64,000 nucleotides of DNA from Tanypteryx hageni (taxonomy: Eukaryota; Arthropoda; Insecta; Odonata; Petaluridae). The position numbers and the translations under genes are program-made. Location of the stretch: contig CM054114.1 in the NCBI GenBank assembly GCA_028673005.1, forward strand, positions 15,501,516 through 15,565,515, read 5' to 3'. Positions 12,045 through 24,128 of the stretch are shown here, piece after piece. Below the pieces are notes generated by a model, which did no database searches, was not told the DNA's origin, and was given only the letters and a program-made list of their open reading frames with translations. Numbering within the stretch: position 1 is the first letter of the stretch; each line of letters begins with the position of its first letter.

Positions 12045-12547
12045 TTTTGGATTAGCGAATTTATACTTGTCTTGTGAAATAATTTCTTTCATTATCTCTG
12101 GATTGCCTCTCAAGTATGTATCAGTGCATGACATATGTTTGAAATTGCACTGCAAAAACAGAATACCTTTCACAGACTTAACATTAAACCTATTCCTTTC
12201 TTTTGTCCACTGACTGCATTAGTGAAAATGCTCTTTCTACGTTTGCATTGTGATGTGGAATTGCGAAGAAAACTGGGCAATTTTCAACATTTCTGAATGG
12301 CATTCAATATTCTTTGAATTACTCTGCAACTGAGTTACTTTCCCTTTCAATTTGTTGTATATGTGTATGGAACACACTCATAAGTGATTGCATGAGCCAA
12401 AGATAAATTTCACTAAATTCATTTTCAAAGAACCTTTTGATCACAATGGGAGGTTTTTCTTGGGACAGAAAAAATTTTATTACGATGTCGCGCGCGGACA
12501 TTTTGACAACATTGTGAAATTTTGCCCGTTTAAAAAATAAAATAAAG
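12045..12547 (-). pseudogene. hAT transposase, C-terminal dimerisation region
   Basis: The minus strand first encodes a segment ending FENEFSEIYLWLMQSLMSVF...IERESNSVAE (12319-12547). After a frame change it gives FFAIPHHNANVERAFSLMQ, the hallmark of the hAT C-terminal dimerisation domain (ERxFSxM), then SVKGILFLQCNFK and a terminal region to about 12045. At least two frame breaks are present. The longer open frame called on this strand continues upstream into a SINE (12735-12900), so its N-terminal half is not transposase. Confidence 0.75.
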
Positions 12548-12734
12548 TGCACTTTTAGTAAATGTTGGCCAGTAAATATGTAATACTTCTCATAACCAGC
12601 GACTTTAGCGAGGATCGTGGGCCAAAACGAGTATAGTGGAAGGAGGGGTTGTCGCGTGTAGCCCGTGGAGCGGATGAAAACGGCTTGTGCACCATCGGTG
12701 CCAGGGATGGAGAATCTAGTAAAACTTAAAAAAC

Positions 12735-12900
12735 GTGTTAAACTTTGCTCCGGCACCGATATTACAATTCTAAGATATTTTGATACGCTAGAGAAAACTG
12801 CCCTGCACCACGGTTTTCCCATGTAAATCATAATAATAATAATTTCTGGAATCGAACCCGAGACGTTCAACATTCGCAACAAAAACTAACCTCGGGAGCT
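12735..12900 (-). repeat. SINE family S1, copy 1
   Basis: On the minus strand this reads a GCTCCCGAGG head, GTTGCGAATGTTGAA, a box B-like GGGTTCGATTCC (plus strand 12848-12859), then TTTACATGGGAAA and a conserved core AATATCTTAGAATTGTAATA. The same order of blocks recurs on the plus strand at 25961-26130. The box B suggests a tRNA-derived head; box A is not clear. The two copies are diverged by eye but colinear over about 165 bp. Confidence 0.7.
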
Positions 12901-12904
12901 CGGC

Positions 12905-13150
12905 TCGGCAGTAGCGGGAGACTTCCACAAAGTGTCATGAGAAGCGGTCGATTGGTACAAAAGTTCATAGATAGGGGTTCGAGAGACGGTCCGGCGTCGG
13001 CGGCCGAGGAAGAGACAAGGATGAAGAAGACCTTTCGTTGGAGCGGGCGGGCGTTTGGTGTGAGATTGATTGATTGCAAATTTTTTATTGTTTGTGGAAA
13101 TTCGTTCGATAGTCTGCAAGCGGTAACAATGAAGGACCGTTGAAAAATAC
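12905..13150. other. short CpG-rich segment, unassigned
   Basis: A GC-rich patch with a 68-codon plus frame at 12937-13143. No domain is recognisable and no donor/acceptor pair is convincing. Confidence 0.25.
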
Positions 13151-13554
13151 TGTTCTGTGATGAGGAATAAGGTGTTTATGCCTCTCTCTGGTATTACGGT
13201 TATGTACAGTGAATTCCGTGGAAAGATAATGCGGGTTGTTAGAAGTAAGTAATTGGTATAGTAAGGAATGCAAGTGGAGCCGTCTTCGGGACTTCAAATG
13301 TAACCAGTTTAGCTTCACGAGTGAATCAGAAATGAGATCTGATATCTTCAGATTAAAAATATATTTAATGCACGCGTTATTTGTTCTCAGAATCTTTAAT
13401 GACAATTCCTGTGATAAATCTTGATGCGCTATATCAACATAGTCAAAATCCAGAATAATGAGTGAAGTTACCAGGTGCTTCTTGAGAGAAACCGGAGTAC
13501 TGCTACTTAACTTCCTATGCGAGTGAAGAGATTAGGTATAGTTGAATTTGCTAT

Positions 13555-13650
13555 GTAGGCCAGGTGTCGGCAAGCTGAGGCTTCTGAGCCACATGCGTCT
13601 CTTTAATGACTTTCGTCTAGCTCCCTACTTCACCTCTCCCAACTAACCCA
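13555..13650 (+). mobile_element. hAT-type terminal fragment
   Basis: The sequence CCAGGTGTCGGCAAGCTGAG followed by GGCTTCTGAGCCACATGCGTC resembles the 5' end of widespread hAT elements whose ends carry a GGC-TC-GAGCC-CATGCGG core. The other end was not found in the following AT-rich 500 bp. Confidence 0.35.
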
Positions 13651-14158
13651 TTATTCCCAAAAACGTTTTTTTGTATATTTTATGAAATTTTTGTATGATA
13701 TCTTTGTCAAAAAGCCACAAATAACATATAGAAAACTTTTTGAATTTTATTTTTGTCAGAATTATCTTTGTTTTAATGGCATTATTTATTTCCACTGGGA
13801 AGATAGACTAATATACATAAAATTGCTGCCTTTTTTGGTATGTTTTTTCTTTTAAGTACTACATGTATAAATTAATTCAATTATTTTTGCTGTAACACCT
13901 TCAAACATGTATATTTTTTAAACTGCGAACTTACAAAAAATAATTTGCAACATAAAAGCTATTAATTCCAAATAACAAAATTTCAATAAATATAATTTTT
14001 CATTCCAGAATAGTTCATATTATAGAACACTTAGCATACACTTTACATTAGTTTAACTAATTCTATAATGCCTTTTACATAGCTTTTAATTTTACAAAAA
14101 ATAAATTAACCAATTTTAATTCTAGAAAATGTAATTATTACAAAGAAAAAGCTTAGGG

Positions 14159-14441
14159 TAGTGGTTCCCAAACTGTGTGCCGCGGTAGATTTTTAGGGGT
14201 GCCGCAAAAAACTTTGTTTAGTAAATATATGAATCAAGGATTTTCATGTGTTGGTGAATAATTGGGAATTGAATTATTTCCTAGTACATTGATTAAGTGG
14301 TAGAAACGATGAATGGATGTGTCCAAAGATTATAACACCCGTATCTAAAAATATATAAAGCTTGTTACATGGTTGGGGAGTCGCGAAATCCTCTTTACCT
14401 TCGAAAGTGTGCCGCAACTTAAAAACGTTTGGGAACCACTG
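14159..14441 (+). mobile_element. short non-autonomous hAT element
   Basis: A 283-bp unit bounded by inverted repeats TAGTGGTTCCCAAAC and GTTTGGGAACCACTG. The flanks gcttaggg (14151-14158) and atttaggg (14442-14449) match at six of eight positions, fitting the 8-bp target duplication of hAT elements. The internal GTGCCGC sequence occurs near both ends. No coding capacity. It sits immediately beside the piggyBac C-terminus on the minus strand and probably inserted into that older copy. Confidence 0.8.
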
Positions 14442-14443
14442 AT

Positions 14444-14830
14444 TTAGGGTGTCGAGGGACATAGAACTTTTTACAAATAAATATTGGCCTCTTGGAACAA
14501 TGTTTACAATGGCTAAAGCGGGTTGATCCCTTGGTAATTATATGATCTCTGACATCGCGTTTTATTGAATCCAGTCCAAGAGAAATAGATGCGCGTGGAC
14601 CTCTACCAGCGGTCTCTGAGCCATTACGTCGCAAAAGGAACAAAACACATTCCCTACGAAAATCTAAAGATGGAATATTACTATTCAATTATTTTCTATA
14701 CACAAACCACCCTTCTTCTCAGGAAACAGACTGCCCACCCAATAAAAGAACACCACCACTTTTTGGTTCTATTAGTTGATGTGTACTGCGCAACAAATTG
14801 ATCATTCACATCAACCCCACCCATATTTAG
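14444..14830 (-). pseudogene. piggyBac-like transposase, C-terminal part (second family)
   Basis: The minus-strand frame 14419-14688 carries the end of a piggyBac-type protein: SLDFRRECVLFLLRR (end of the DDE domain), a basic linker, then a zinc-binding tail with HCKHC and a spaced FICKK. Upstream at about 14690-14810, in another frame, there is an RTKKWWCSFIGW block corresponding to the final catalytic-domain helices of PGBD proteins. Frame changes and the loss of all upstream sequence make it a fragment. The tail differs from that of the copy at the window start. Confidence 0.65.
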
Positions 14831-15899
14831 ATAATACTGCGTAAGTAGTCAAAGGTATAGGTACGGTTATATTCAATTTCTTTGCTAATGAATAGCGTTT
14901 AACATTTTTAAGAAAAAAAAAAAGTTTTGAAAATATAAAAAATTGGCAAAATATGTGATAATTCATAAATGGGACATCTTATCTGCAACATTTGTTGCCA
15001 CCTTAGTTTGTTGTCCAACTACGGTGGTAATAATAAATATTTCTAGTTCGTTATTTTTTCATGTTATCTCTTACACAATGTAGAATTTACAAATAGATGG
15101 AGAGAGAGAGATTATCATAAAACTTTTACAGAAATTATGTTCTACTTAGGGTAGAAAGATGACAAGAGGTCAGTAGAAATGGACGAACATAAAGAAACAT
15201 TTGAAAATTTTGAATAAAGGTTATGGAAACAAAAATAATATAATAATATATTTACTATAGAATAAATTGAGATTATAATAAATATAGTCACTACATCTTC
15301 AGGTCGCTCTAATGTAAAGAAGAATAATTCTAAAATGCTTGGTAGCAAATGCTGTCTCTGGACAGATATGGGTTAAAACATTGAAAACACCCCCAACTAA
15401 ATTGGCTTTGTTAATAATTTTAATAAAAATTGCGGAAAAATAAAAAGATGGGCCTATTATTAGAAGAACCGTTTTTTTAACAGTGATAGTCGCAAAACGT
15501 GAAACGACGGCAAGACTAATGGGGTGGATGATTCCCCCCGTCATCCCCTGTGGATCCGCCAATAACTGCTGCTCTTCTTATGTTACGCGTTATTCATTAT
15601 TTGAAAAAGTGTCTCTTCTTGTGAAAAAGGGTGCCGACGTCTGTCCTAGGCGGCCGCATAGATCGCCTGGCCTTATATTCGCCCCTGCCCGTCAGAATTA
15701 TTACAACGGATTACAGCACTTCTAATACGGTTTTTTATATCTACTATTTCATTCAATCATTATCTATAATATACTGCCTTGGTTTTCGCCATGCCGTCTG
15801 CCCCTCTGTCTGTCTGTTCGCTGTTCTACAGCCCAAACGCGTACATAAAATCGAATCATATCTCGTATTTGGGCAAAATATCATCTTTTGCAGTCCCCC
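14831..15899. other. no gene recognised
   Basis: AT-rich. The frames at 15483-15930 have no recognisable domain. A TCTGTCTGTCTG run lies at 15807-15820. Confidence 0.45.
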
Positions 15900-15904
15900 T
15901 TTTC

Positions 15905-16445
15905 AGAAAGGTGACATTGCACAAAAATAAAGGGTATTTTATTCTTCACGATTTTTAGAAACATTTTATATACTCAGAAATGGCTGGAGGGAAATTTATT
16001 AATATCTCTCCAATTGTAGATCCTGATGTCACAAATAATACTGCTTAAGCCATGTGACTCTTACAATCACTATATGGCTTCCAGTGGCATTGAAATCTAC
16101 GCTAAGCGACCTTACCTAAGCCCTATGACGTCACGCCTTCGCCGAGATCCACTTAAAATCTTACTACAGCATTACGGTTAAACTAATACCGAATGATATC
16201 TGATATTAGTGGATTATATCATTCATAAAAGACATTCTGAAGACATGAACGATATTGCGCAACATTAACAGTAATTGTTTGTAGGATATTTTTAAACAAT
16301 TCGATTTACTCAAAAATGGCTACAAGGATTTTGCTTACATCCACCTAATCGTACAGCCTTGCGTCACAAATAATACTAACTAAGCCATATATCCCAAAAA
16401 ATACTAAATATCGAAGTATGGCATCAAAATACACGCTAAACCATG
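15905..16445 (-). repeat. dimeric interspersed repeat, copy A
   Basis: On the minus strand this region is colinear with 59280-59837 on the plus strand. Shared landmarks are TGACATCAGG-like, AGCCATTTTTGAGTAAATC and CCACTGG-like blocks. Each copy contains the landmark set twice, about 340 bp apart, so the repeat is an imperfect dimer. No coding frame or splice signal is seen. It could be a non-autonomous element or a satellite-derived dimer; I cannot assign a class. Confidence 0.75.
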
Positions 16446-16698
16446 CTTAAAATAGATTTATGAGCGTTTTTCTTTTATATGCGTACACAATAGACCAAAC
16501 GTATATGCGTATGTGAGAAAGTTTGTACAATGTATATTGCGCCGTTTTATTTGATGAGGTTGCACGACGGCCTTAAATGAAAAATCTTCGATGAACGTTA
16601 CAAGAAGCTGAATTTCTAAGCTTTAGAATTTAGTAAACGATCTTTCATATCGACGGCGATACTCATTTATTTTCTCTCTCTCTGTCTTTCCTGTTCAG

Positions 16699-16926
16699 GT
16701 GGAGGTCCTGAGCGTGTCTCCGGCGGGAGGCGAAGCTGATGCGGGGAAGGAGTGGGGCGGAGGGGGAGTGAGGGTGGCGGACATAAACGCCGCCCCCTCG
16801 AGCGCCGCGGCGAAGGGCGACGCGGGGGAAGGGGGGGGCGTGGAGGTTTCGCAGCCTCCCGCTTCGGCGTCCAGCGTTGCCAACTTATTGGAATTTCTAC
16901 TGGATCCGGTAGATCTGCTAGAATGA
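16699..16926 (+). CDS. candidate GC-rich exon of an unknown gene
   Basis: A very strong 3' splice site precedes this block: a long CT-rich tract (16672-16692) ending TGTTCAG at 16698. The following 76 codons are open and end in TGA at 16924-16926. The peptide is rich in Gly, Ala, Ser and Glu, with no domain I recognise. The last 15 residues (after ASASSVANL) fall in ordinary AT-rich sequence, so the true exon end may lie earlier, or this may be a terminal exon. The sharp jump in G+C against both flanks supports an exon; absence of homology keeps confidence moderate. Confidence 0.4.
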   Translation: MEVLSVSPAGGEADAGKEWGGGGVRVADINAAPSSAAAKGDAGEGGGVEVSQPPASASSVANLLEFLLDPVDLLE

Positions 16927-17113
16927 GCCTACCATCTGGTGAGCAAATATTCCATCTAGTGGTATATTAGAATTTCTGGCGATATCAATGAAAATTTGAA
17001 AGATTTTCTAGTAGTTTTTAAAAGTTGCCCTTTTTCTACGCGCCATAAAAAATTATATAAAGATTTTCGTATATTTTTATGCAATGCAACTTTATTATCA
17101 AATAACCTGTAGT

Positions 17114-17885
17114 CAGGCCCCCAGTGAGACTCAGAGAGGTCCGAGCCACATCCAGATTTTGAGGCCCCTCACCGTAATAAAAATAAAAATTTTAGGCATT
17201 ATGTAGCCCACTTTGGCTATGGTTACAGCGGATTACACTTGGGGTAGGAGGTTCAAGCTTGCACTACGTAGCACTCTTTCATAAAATCTTCTGACCTCCT
17301 AAAGAAAAGATATGATCCGAAAAAATATGTTGCCGACAGTGCTTTCCACCCAACCAATAATGCAGAGCACATTCAAATGGCCCTCTAGAGAAATTCTTTT
17401 AAAAAGTTAGTGCAAGATGAAAAATTCTCTGCGTTACGTAAGAGGAGAGATGGGGATCTAATTGAGGGATTATATCGTTTATCAAAAACTGGGGAAGTTG
17501 TGTCACATAATACTTGGATGTCCTGCAAATAATGTAATCGTATTGTACATTTGTTTTTGGCGTGTCCTGTTCTACATTCATTATTGATATTTCGATGGAC
17601 AAAAAGATGAATAAATAAAATTACTTATAAGCTAATAAAATATTTATTTATGAAATGCTTTTCTATCTTTTGTATATACAAATTTATTAATTATCGATTA
17701 AAAATCAAATTGTAAGTTACGTTCGATGTCAATTCATCTTTTCTGAAAGAAAGAAGAAAAAGGGCCCTCTTTCGACGAGGCCCCCAGATAGTGCCTGTGC
17801 ATAAATCCATCTCTGAGCGACTGCCAAAGCCCCTTTAAGCTTGAGGCTCTGGCTAAATGCCCCCTCTCCCTTTTCATAGGGCCTG
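17114..17885 (+). mobile_element. non-autonomous hAT element
   Basis: The unit begins CAGGCCCCCAG and ends ATAGGGCCTG, giving a 7-bp perfect inverted repeat (CAGGCCC/GGGCCTG). The flanks cctgtagt (17106-17113) and cctatagt (17886-17893) match at 7 of 8 positions, the size expected for a hAT target duplication. No transposase is encoded. Confidence 0.65.
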
Positions 17886-17893
17886 CCTATAGT

Positions 17894-20800
17894 TATTTTG
17901 CACCAGATAACCTTCCACGACCGATATAGCTGTTGTAACGGTGGCCATAAGAAATTTAGTTAAAATAGCGCCCGTGTTTTTTATAACATTCCATTCTATA
18001 TGCTTTAATGGCTGGCTTTTTTCAGGAAGAAGACTTTATTGGCATATCTAACCTGACCCTCAAAGATTATTCCATATGAAAAATAAGAATGAATCTTTGC
18101 ATAATATAACAATTTTAACATTTCAATATTGACAATTTTGAATAATCTATGTAGCATAAAATTTACAGTAGATAATTTTTACTTTCTCATATGACAGTGC
18201 TTGAATGAAAGTTGGCAACGCTGGTCACCAAGGCCCATGTGTCTCCCCACCCCCAGCGGCTAACCAGTGGCCCTCATCAATCCAATGGACAGTGGGACTA
18301 CTTTTTTAACAGATTCTTTATTTAAGGAGCTGAATAAGGTAAAATTATCAATCAAATATATTAGAGAACAAATTATTAGAGAACAATATTACGATGATAA
18401 TGAATCAAACATGTGGTCGAGTAAATCAGGATACGAAAAATAAACCCCAGAGGATTTTTATTCCCAGCACAGCTTATTCATTAAATTTAGTTGTGAATGC
18501 CTGGGCAAAAATATAGTACAAAGTAATAGGTTGCTATTCTATTTACAAGCCCTGATTATTCTACAGTAGAACTGTTTGAATGTGTAACGTTCCTTTATTT
18601 CATGATCAGATCCGTGATATTTGCAGAGAAATGATGCTATCAAATAGTCAAGTACTGGAGTTGAAATTTCATAATTATGAATGAAATGTGTGTGTGTATT
18701 TTTTGCTAATCAACCTCTTCTTGGATTATTAAAGCCATAGCTCCTTCCACACCAAACACCCTCACAGAGAAGGAGAGAATCCAAGTGCAGGCTTCTCAAA
18801 CCACACAAACAGGAGGCCAGACGACCTAGGAAAAAATCCTACCTCCGCAGGGTTCAGGCCCGCTGTGTTTTCTTTGGGGAACCATATTTCAGGTACTTTA
18901 CTACCAATTTTGAAAATGTTCGTTTTATTTTGTAATGGCCTTTTGCCTGTGAATTAATAAATAATAATAAATACTTTATTGCAGGTTCAGAATGTCTCAA
19001 TTAATTTTATAACAACAATTCCATTGTTGAGGAGCAACAGCTAAGATAGTATGATGAATTCTGCTCAAATAGAAGGGTAAAGGGGTAATCCATCACTGAA
19101 ATATTTAACATTCAGGATGTACAGGGATGCTTGAACTCCAGGGAATTTCAATCTCATACCTGAATGAATAATGCTAAGACCACAGAGGCCAACACGTTGT
19201 CTTTCAACTGGATATCCAGGACAATTGCAAGTCAACTTTTGAGAACCTGCTCTAAATATGATTTCAAAGAATCTCCAAGCAGCCCAAGTGTTAGTGTTGC
19301 TGCTATGCTTGAACAAGCCTCGCTTAATTTACCTATATCTTTTTGTTAAAAACTTAAAATTGTGTTTTTGGTAGCATATAGTGCAGTCATTACCTAAGTT
19401 CTAACCACCTGTGGTTCAGAAACATCTAGTATGAAATGCCTCCATACTTAAACTTACCTGGTCAAAGAGGTGGATTGTATTTAATGTGACTGAAAGACAG
19501 CGAAATACTGTCACACTGAAAAAGTAAATAAATGAATAAAATATCCAATACCCTGTTTTTTATTCAATTTTACTGTTTCTTGAATGCTGATATTTTCTAT
19601 ACCTGCTTTACACTTAGATTTAAATAGAATTAAGGATTTTGTAGCTTTTAACTATAATAAACGAGCTGTATACATTATTTGTCTTACGAAATTCAGCAAA
19701 TAATTAAAAACTGGTTATGCAGGAGCATTTCGTCTTTTTAATAACATAATAATTTTTAGCATTCAGTGGTTTTTTACTGTTTGGTTTTACAATTCTTTTC
19801 AGATCTGAATAATTTGGATATTGTAACAGTGTTGCCTTTCCAAAACTTAAAATATCTGTAGAATCGGAAAGAAAAATCTGTAGAATTATCTGTTAAAGGA
19901 ATATTTATGCTCCAAATTCCATTTTATATATGTAAATATAGGAAAAACTAAACATGGTTATTTTACTCGCTTTACTAAAGAAATAAATCAGTTTTTTATT
20001 ATAATAATTATTTATTAATGAAAAAAGAAATACCTCTGTTAGGAATATATAATGTAACTAGGTATGGCAATAAAACAAAATTGCTCAACCCTAAATGAAA
20101 AATGCGTAAATCGATAAAATATTTTTAAGAATACATATGATGAAAAATGGTAAACGAAATATTTTATTTTCCTCTAATCTACTAAAATGTGATTTAGGAC
20201 TAAACTTAACATTTATATTTCTCTCCTGCCTTGTTTGCCCTCTTCAACAGTGACTTTCTTGCATTAAAATTATAATTCATTATGAATTGTTTTGTTAATA
20301 TTAAACCTGCAGAGGTTTCCATTGATAGTCTGTTTCTTGTTTTATCTTTCATTGTGTTAATTGCTGAGAAAATGCAACTGTAGCACTATAGTTAGGCAAA
20401 CATAATAACATTTCCATAAATTTAAATAGCTTAGGAAAAATTTCTTCATTGTCCATTTGCTTCATTTCCACTACTTCACTATTCTTTAGGTCTCATATTG
20501 TAATTTACTTCTAAACTCTTTAACATGTTTCCTTGCTGTCTCCATTCACTATCAGTCATTTGAACTTCTGAAGAAGGCAAATGTTCAAAGGTTAAAATAG
20601 GATTATTGGCTTAATATTATCATCATCTCTATGTCTAATACCTTTTAAGGGATTATTTTGAGGTAATCTTATTTCATATATAAAAGCAAATATTTCAAAA
20701 AATCTGATGTGGCTACCACATTACTTTCTCCATGACTAAAATTTCTAAAAATTCCAATCAGGTTAAATGATAATGAATTTTTAAGGAACTGCGAGAAATT

Positions 20801-21561
20801 TTTAAGGCTTCACAATGAACACAAATAGATAGATACCATAGCCTTCTGATACAGGATATAACCAGGAATCTCCAACAAAGAAGAAAATTAAAAGGAGAGT
20901 AAGTAAGACATAACTAGCATCAATTGTTAGCAATAATCACCAGTAGATGGTGTGGTTGTGGCAGCTAAAACATATAGTTTTTAAAAATGTTTCAAATAAA
21001 TGTCTTAGAATGTTCAATTTCCTGCAATATTTATATAACCATATATATACCCATAGATATAATATTTACCAAAAAAAAGACAGTTTATATTTATCAAAGC
21101 TTTCATTCTGTAAAACCTAATACAACAATGCATTTAATATTGCACTTCACATACACATAATATTTAAAAGATGAAAGTTATCAATTAGAATAGTTTTAGC
21201 AATTAGAATAAAGCTAATCATGCTTATATTTCAAAGTCAAATAAAAACCTTAATTTTCCTTTTATATACTTGGAGACATCTGAACAAATCAACTGTAGAC
21301 TAGCCTTCCAACACTTGCAATAGGTGAATTAAAAGTGTAATTATTTCTATGATAACCTAGATGACATGGAACAAAAGAGCTTATTGAGTGAGCAGGGATC
21401 CTTAAATTTATAAGCGATAATAACTTAGGGCAATCAAATATATTATTAATTATTTTGTATACAAATTTAGGCTGGTTCGGGACATTCTACTAGAAAGTGT
21501 AGTTAAATTGAATTGAGTTAGTATGTCATTATAGGAAATATCGACCAGTGAAATTACCATT
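17894..21561. other. long stretch without a recognisable gene
   Basis: AT-rich DNA with many short frames and no domain. Bases 18745-18860 share a CTCAAACCAC...GAAAAAATC...CAGG arrangement with 57910-57980 and may be an old SINE-like repeat. Bases 21061-21090 hold short ATA repeats. Confidence 0.45.
18740..18870 (+). repeat. possible old repeat related to 57770-58000
   Basis: Block order CTTCTCAAACCACACAAAC, GGAGG, GACCTAGGAAAAAATC and CGCAGGGTTCAGG resembles CTCCTCAAACCACGTAAG, GGAGG, GACCTCAGAAAAAATC and CACAGGATTGG at 57907-57975. Similarity is weak, and no tRNA boxes or target duplications were found. Confidence 0.3.
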
Positions 21562-21772
21562 TTAAATGACAATCGATCTCAGAAATTTCTGCTGGACTCG
21601 TTCCTTTATCTGGGAGTCTATTTCGTAATATGGGCTCCAAATGACTGAACAATAGTACTCTATTGGACTGCTGACCAGAGAAGTATACATAGCAGTGACA
21701 GCAAATAAATTAGTAAAATCAGTTGTATTCCTGCGTATAAATCCAAGAGATTCCATTGCTGCATTTGAAATA
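21562..21772 (-). pseudogene. Jockey/CR1-like LINE, C-terminal fragment
   Basis: The minus-strand frame reads LGFIRRNTTDFTN, then a SLVSSPIEYYCSVIWSP block, then QIKERVQQKFLR. This is the conserved region after the RT domain of Jockey/CR1-type LINEs. It begins abruptly at 21772, exactly where the terminal repeat of the jerky-like element starts. The rest of what may be the same LINE (endonuclease end and start of RT) lies on the same strand beyond that element at 24129-25052. Confidence 0.75.
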
Positions 21773-23716
21773 CAGTACAAGCCCTCATAACTGACTTTCG
21801 CTTAACCGACTCGCCGGATTAACTGATGTTTTACGCCCCTAAGTCTGTAAACTGAAATCCACTGTCGAGTGCGACATTTTATATAAAAACGACTAGCTTA
21901 AAACAGTTTAAACCATTCCTTTCATTACGCAAAAATCTCACGAGTTGTCCCTTGTGCTAAAATGTTTCTCATTACGTAGTAATCCAGTCTAGTATGCATC
22001 TGCTGTCAGTTGTACACACAGTCTGCTGTGGTCCGCTGCCAGTTGTCCCACATAGTAATCAAGTTCATTGTTATTTTAGTTATGATATTCAATCAATATT
22101 AAATTATGTATATATATTTATATATCTACATTATTATATAAACATATTTATTTATAGAATATGGATGAGTTGTGTGTGGTTGTTTCCATGAAAACTAAGC
22201 TTGATGCTCTGGAAAGAATTGTTAAGGGTGAGTCAGTAAGACAAATTTCTGTGGAATTAGGTGTTGGAGAGACAACTGTAAAAGACATGAAAAAATCGCA
22301 TGAATCTAGAAGGATTTTGCAGTCAGATTGCATCACAAGTGTCTTTATCTTCCCATTCAACATTAAAGAAACCAAAATTGGAAATTTTAGAAGATGCATT
22401 ATGGCTGAGGTTTATGTAAGAAAGGCATCTTGGAATTTCAATCAGTGGACCCATACCCAAGGAAAAGGACCTAACCCTAAATCGAAAAATTGGTGGTGCC
22501 CGGAAATTTACTGCAAGTAATGGATGGCTTGGACGTTGGAAAAAAACATCATGGTATCCATGTATTAATCATCAATGGTGGGAAGTTATCGTCTGATAAG
22601 CATGCTGCTCAAAAATTTTCGCAGGATTTAAGAGAGCTTATCAACAGAGATAAATCAGTTGGAGGACAACTCTACAATATAGACGAAATGGGTCTAAATT
22701 ACAAGATGTTACGAACAAAAACAAAGGCAAAAAAGGATGATCCTGCAGCATCAGGAAACAAAAAAGCCAAAGAAAGACTCTTGTAGCCACCTGCAGCAAT
22801 GCAGCTGGAACTCACAATTTGCCGCATTTATTGTTGGTAAATCAAAAAATCCCAGAGCTTTTAAAAGTATAAATCGTTTGTCTTTACCAGTTTACTACCG
22901 ATCACAAAAATCAACCTGAATGGATTCTGCATTATTCAGAGAATGGTTTTTTAATGAGTTTGTATCTTCTGCATGAAGACATTTGAAAATACTGAACTTA
23001 CCTGGAAAGGCCATTCTCATTCTGGATAATGCTCCTTCACATCCCAATTGCTTGGAACTCAAAGATAGGGACATAAAGGTCATATTTCTACCAGCGAATG
23101 TAACATCCTTAATTCAGCCTATGGATCAAGGGGTTTTAGAAAGCTTAAAAAGAAGATACAGGCAAAAATTTCTGATTTCAGTTTTGAAAAAAATAAAAGA
23201 TAAAAATATAGGTATAATGGAATCCTTGAAAGACATCAGCATCAAAGATAATGTTTATAACTTAGCACAATCTTGGAACAAAATCCAAGAGTTCAACATT
23301 TACCAAATCTTGAAGAAAACTTTGCCTTGAGTATGATATCGATGTTAAAAATGAATAAAGTCTATTAAGTGATGCAAGGGAATTTGAAGGTTCTGAAGAT
23401 TTACAGCAAGAAGACATAAAGCAATGGATCCAAGGTGACTATTTGTTTGAGAATGAAATTATGAAGGATGCAGAAATCATACAGGCCGTGATGGAAACAG
23501 AAGGATAAAAGTTTGAAGAGGAAGAAGAATTAAATACAGAGCCAAAAACACCTCATGAAGCAGCCAAAGATGCCCTAGATGTAGTTTTGCATTACATTGA
23601 ACTAGAGTCTGATTCAACTGTGAACGATGTCATGCTTATAAAAAAATGGAGGGACCATTCAGTTAAACAACATGTTACTTCATCTAAACAACTGAAATTT
23701 TTTAATTTTTTTAAAT
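21773..23716 (+). pseudogene. jerky/Tigger-type pogo transposon (decayed)
   Basis: The 5' end is a CAGTACAAGCCCTCATAACT terminal sequence with TA before it. The transposase reading starts near 22161 with a psq-type helix-turn-helix (KLDALERIVKGESVRQISVELGV...TTVKDMKK). After frame changes come the region around YNIDEMGLNYKML (first catalytic Asp, 22670-22700), then ILDNAPSHP (second Asp, about 23017) and VTSLIQPMDQGVLESLKR (about 23098-23150, holding the third catalytic Asp). The C-terminal part includes ESDSTVNDV and KKWRDHSVKQ, a usual Tigger ending. At least four shifts and several stops are present. The 3' inverted repeat was not found. Confidence 0.85.
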
Positions 23717-23910
23717 GAATGACACATAACATTTGTATCTGTATTGTCTTGACATATTTCAAATGAAAATAAATTCTTAAAATACAGACTGTGTATATGT
23801 ACTTTTCTATTGGAAAATTTTTGATTCTTAAAATGAATGACTTATAACATAACATTTGTATCTGAATTGTCCTAATATATTTCAAGTATGTAAAAATAAA
23901 TGCCTCCTTC
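23700..23910 (+). repeat. local duplication
   Basis: A segment of about 65 bp with ACATTTGTATCTG and ATATTTCAA landmarks occurs at 23716-23780 and again at 23833-23900, partly diverged. It looks like a local tandem duplication in the tail of the jerky-like element. Confidence 0.5.
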
Positions 23911-24128
23911 CTCCACATTTGCAAGGCAACTGAGAACGCCCTGCCCTCCGAGTTTACATAATTCCTGCATTGGTGCAGCACTAAACAGACATTGAAAAGT
24001 AACACGGCCACTTTACCATGCCTTCCCCTAATTACTATTGGTCTTTAAAAATGATTGACTATCTGCTTCATGGACAGGAATCATGAAATTATCCTTCCAA
24101 ACATCTGGAAATGGCCATCATTAAGTGA

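Noticed and set aside
12548..12882. N-terminal half of the 187-codon minus ORF as part of the hAT transposase
   Set aside because: Most of it is the SINE at 12735-12900 read through; only the C-terminal part matches hAT.
20565..20610. CTGAAGAAGG resembling the ribozyme core
   Set aside because: No complementary stem and no GAAA at a suitable distance.
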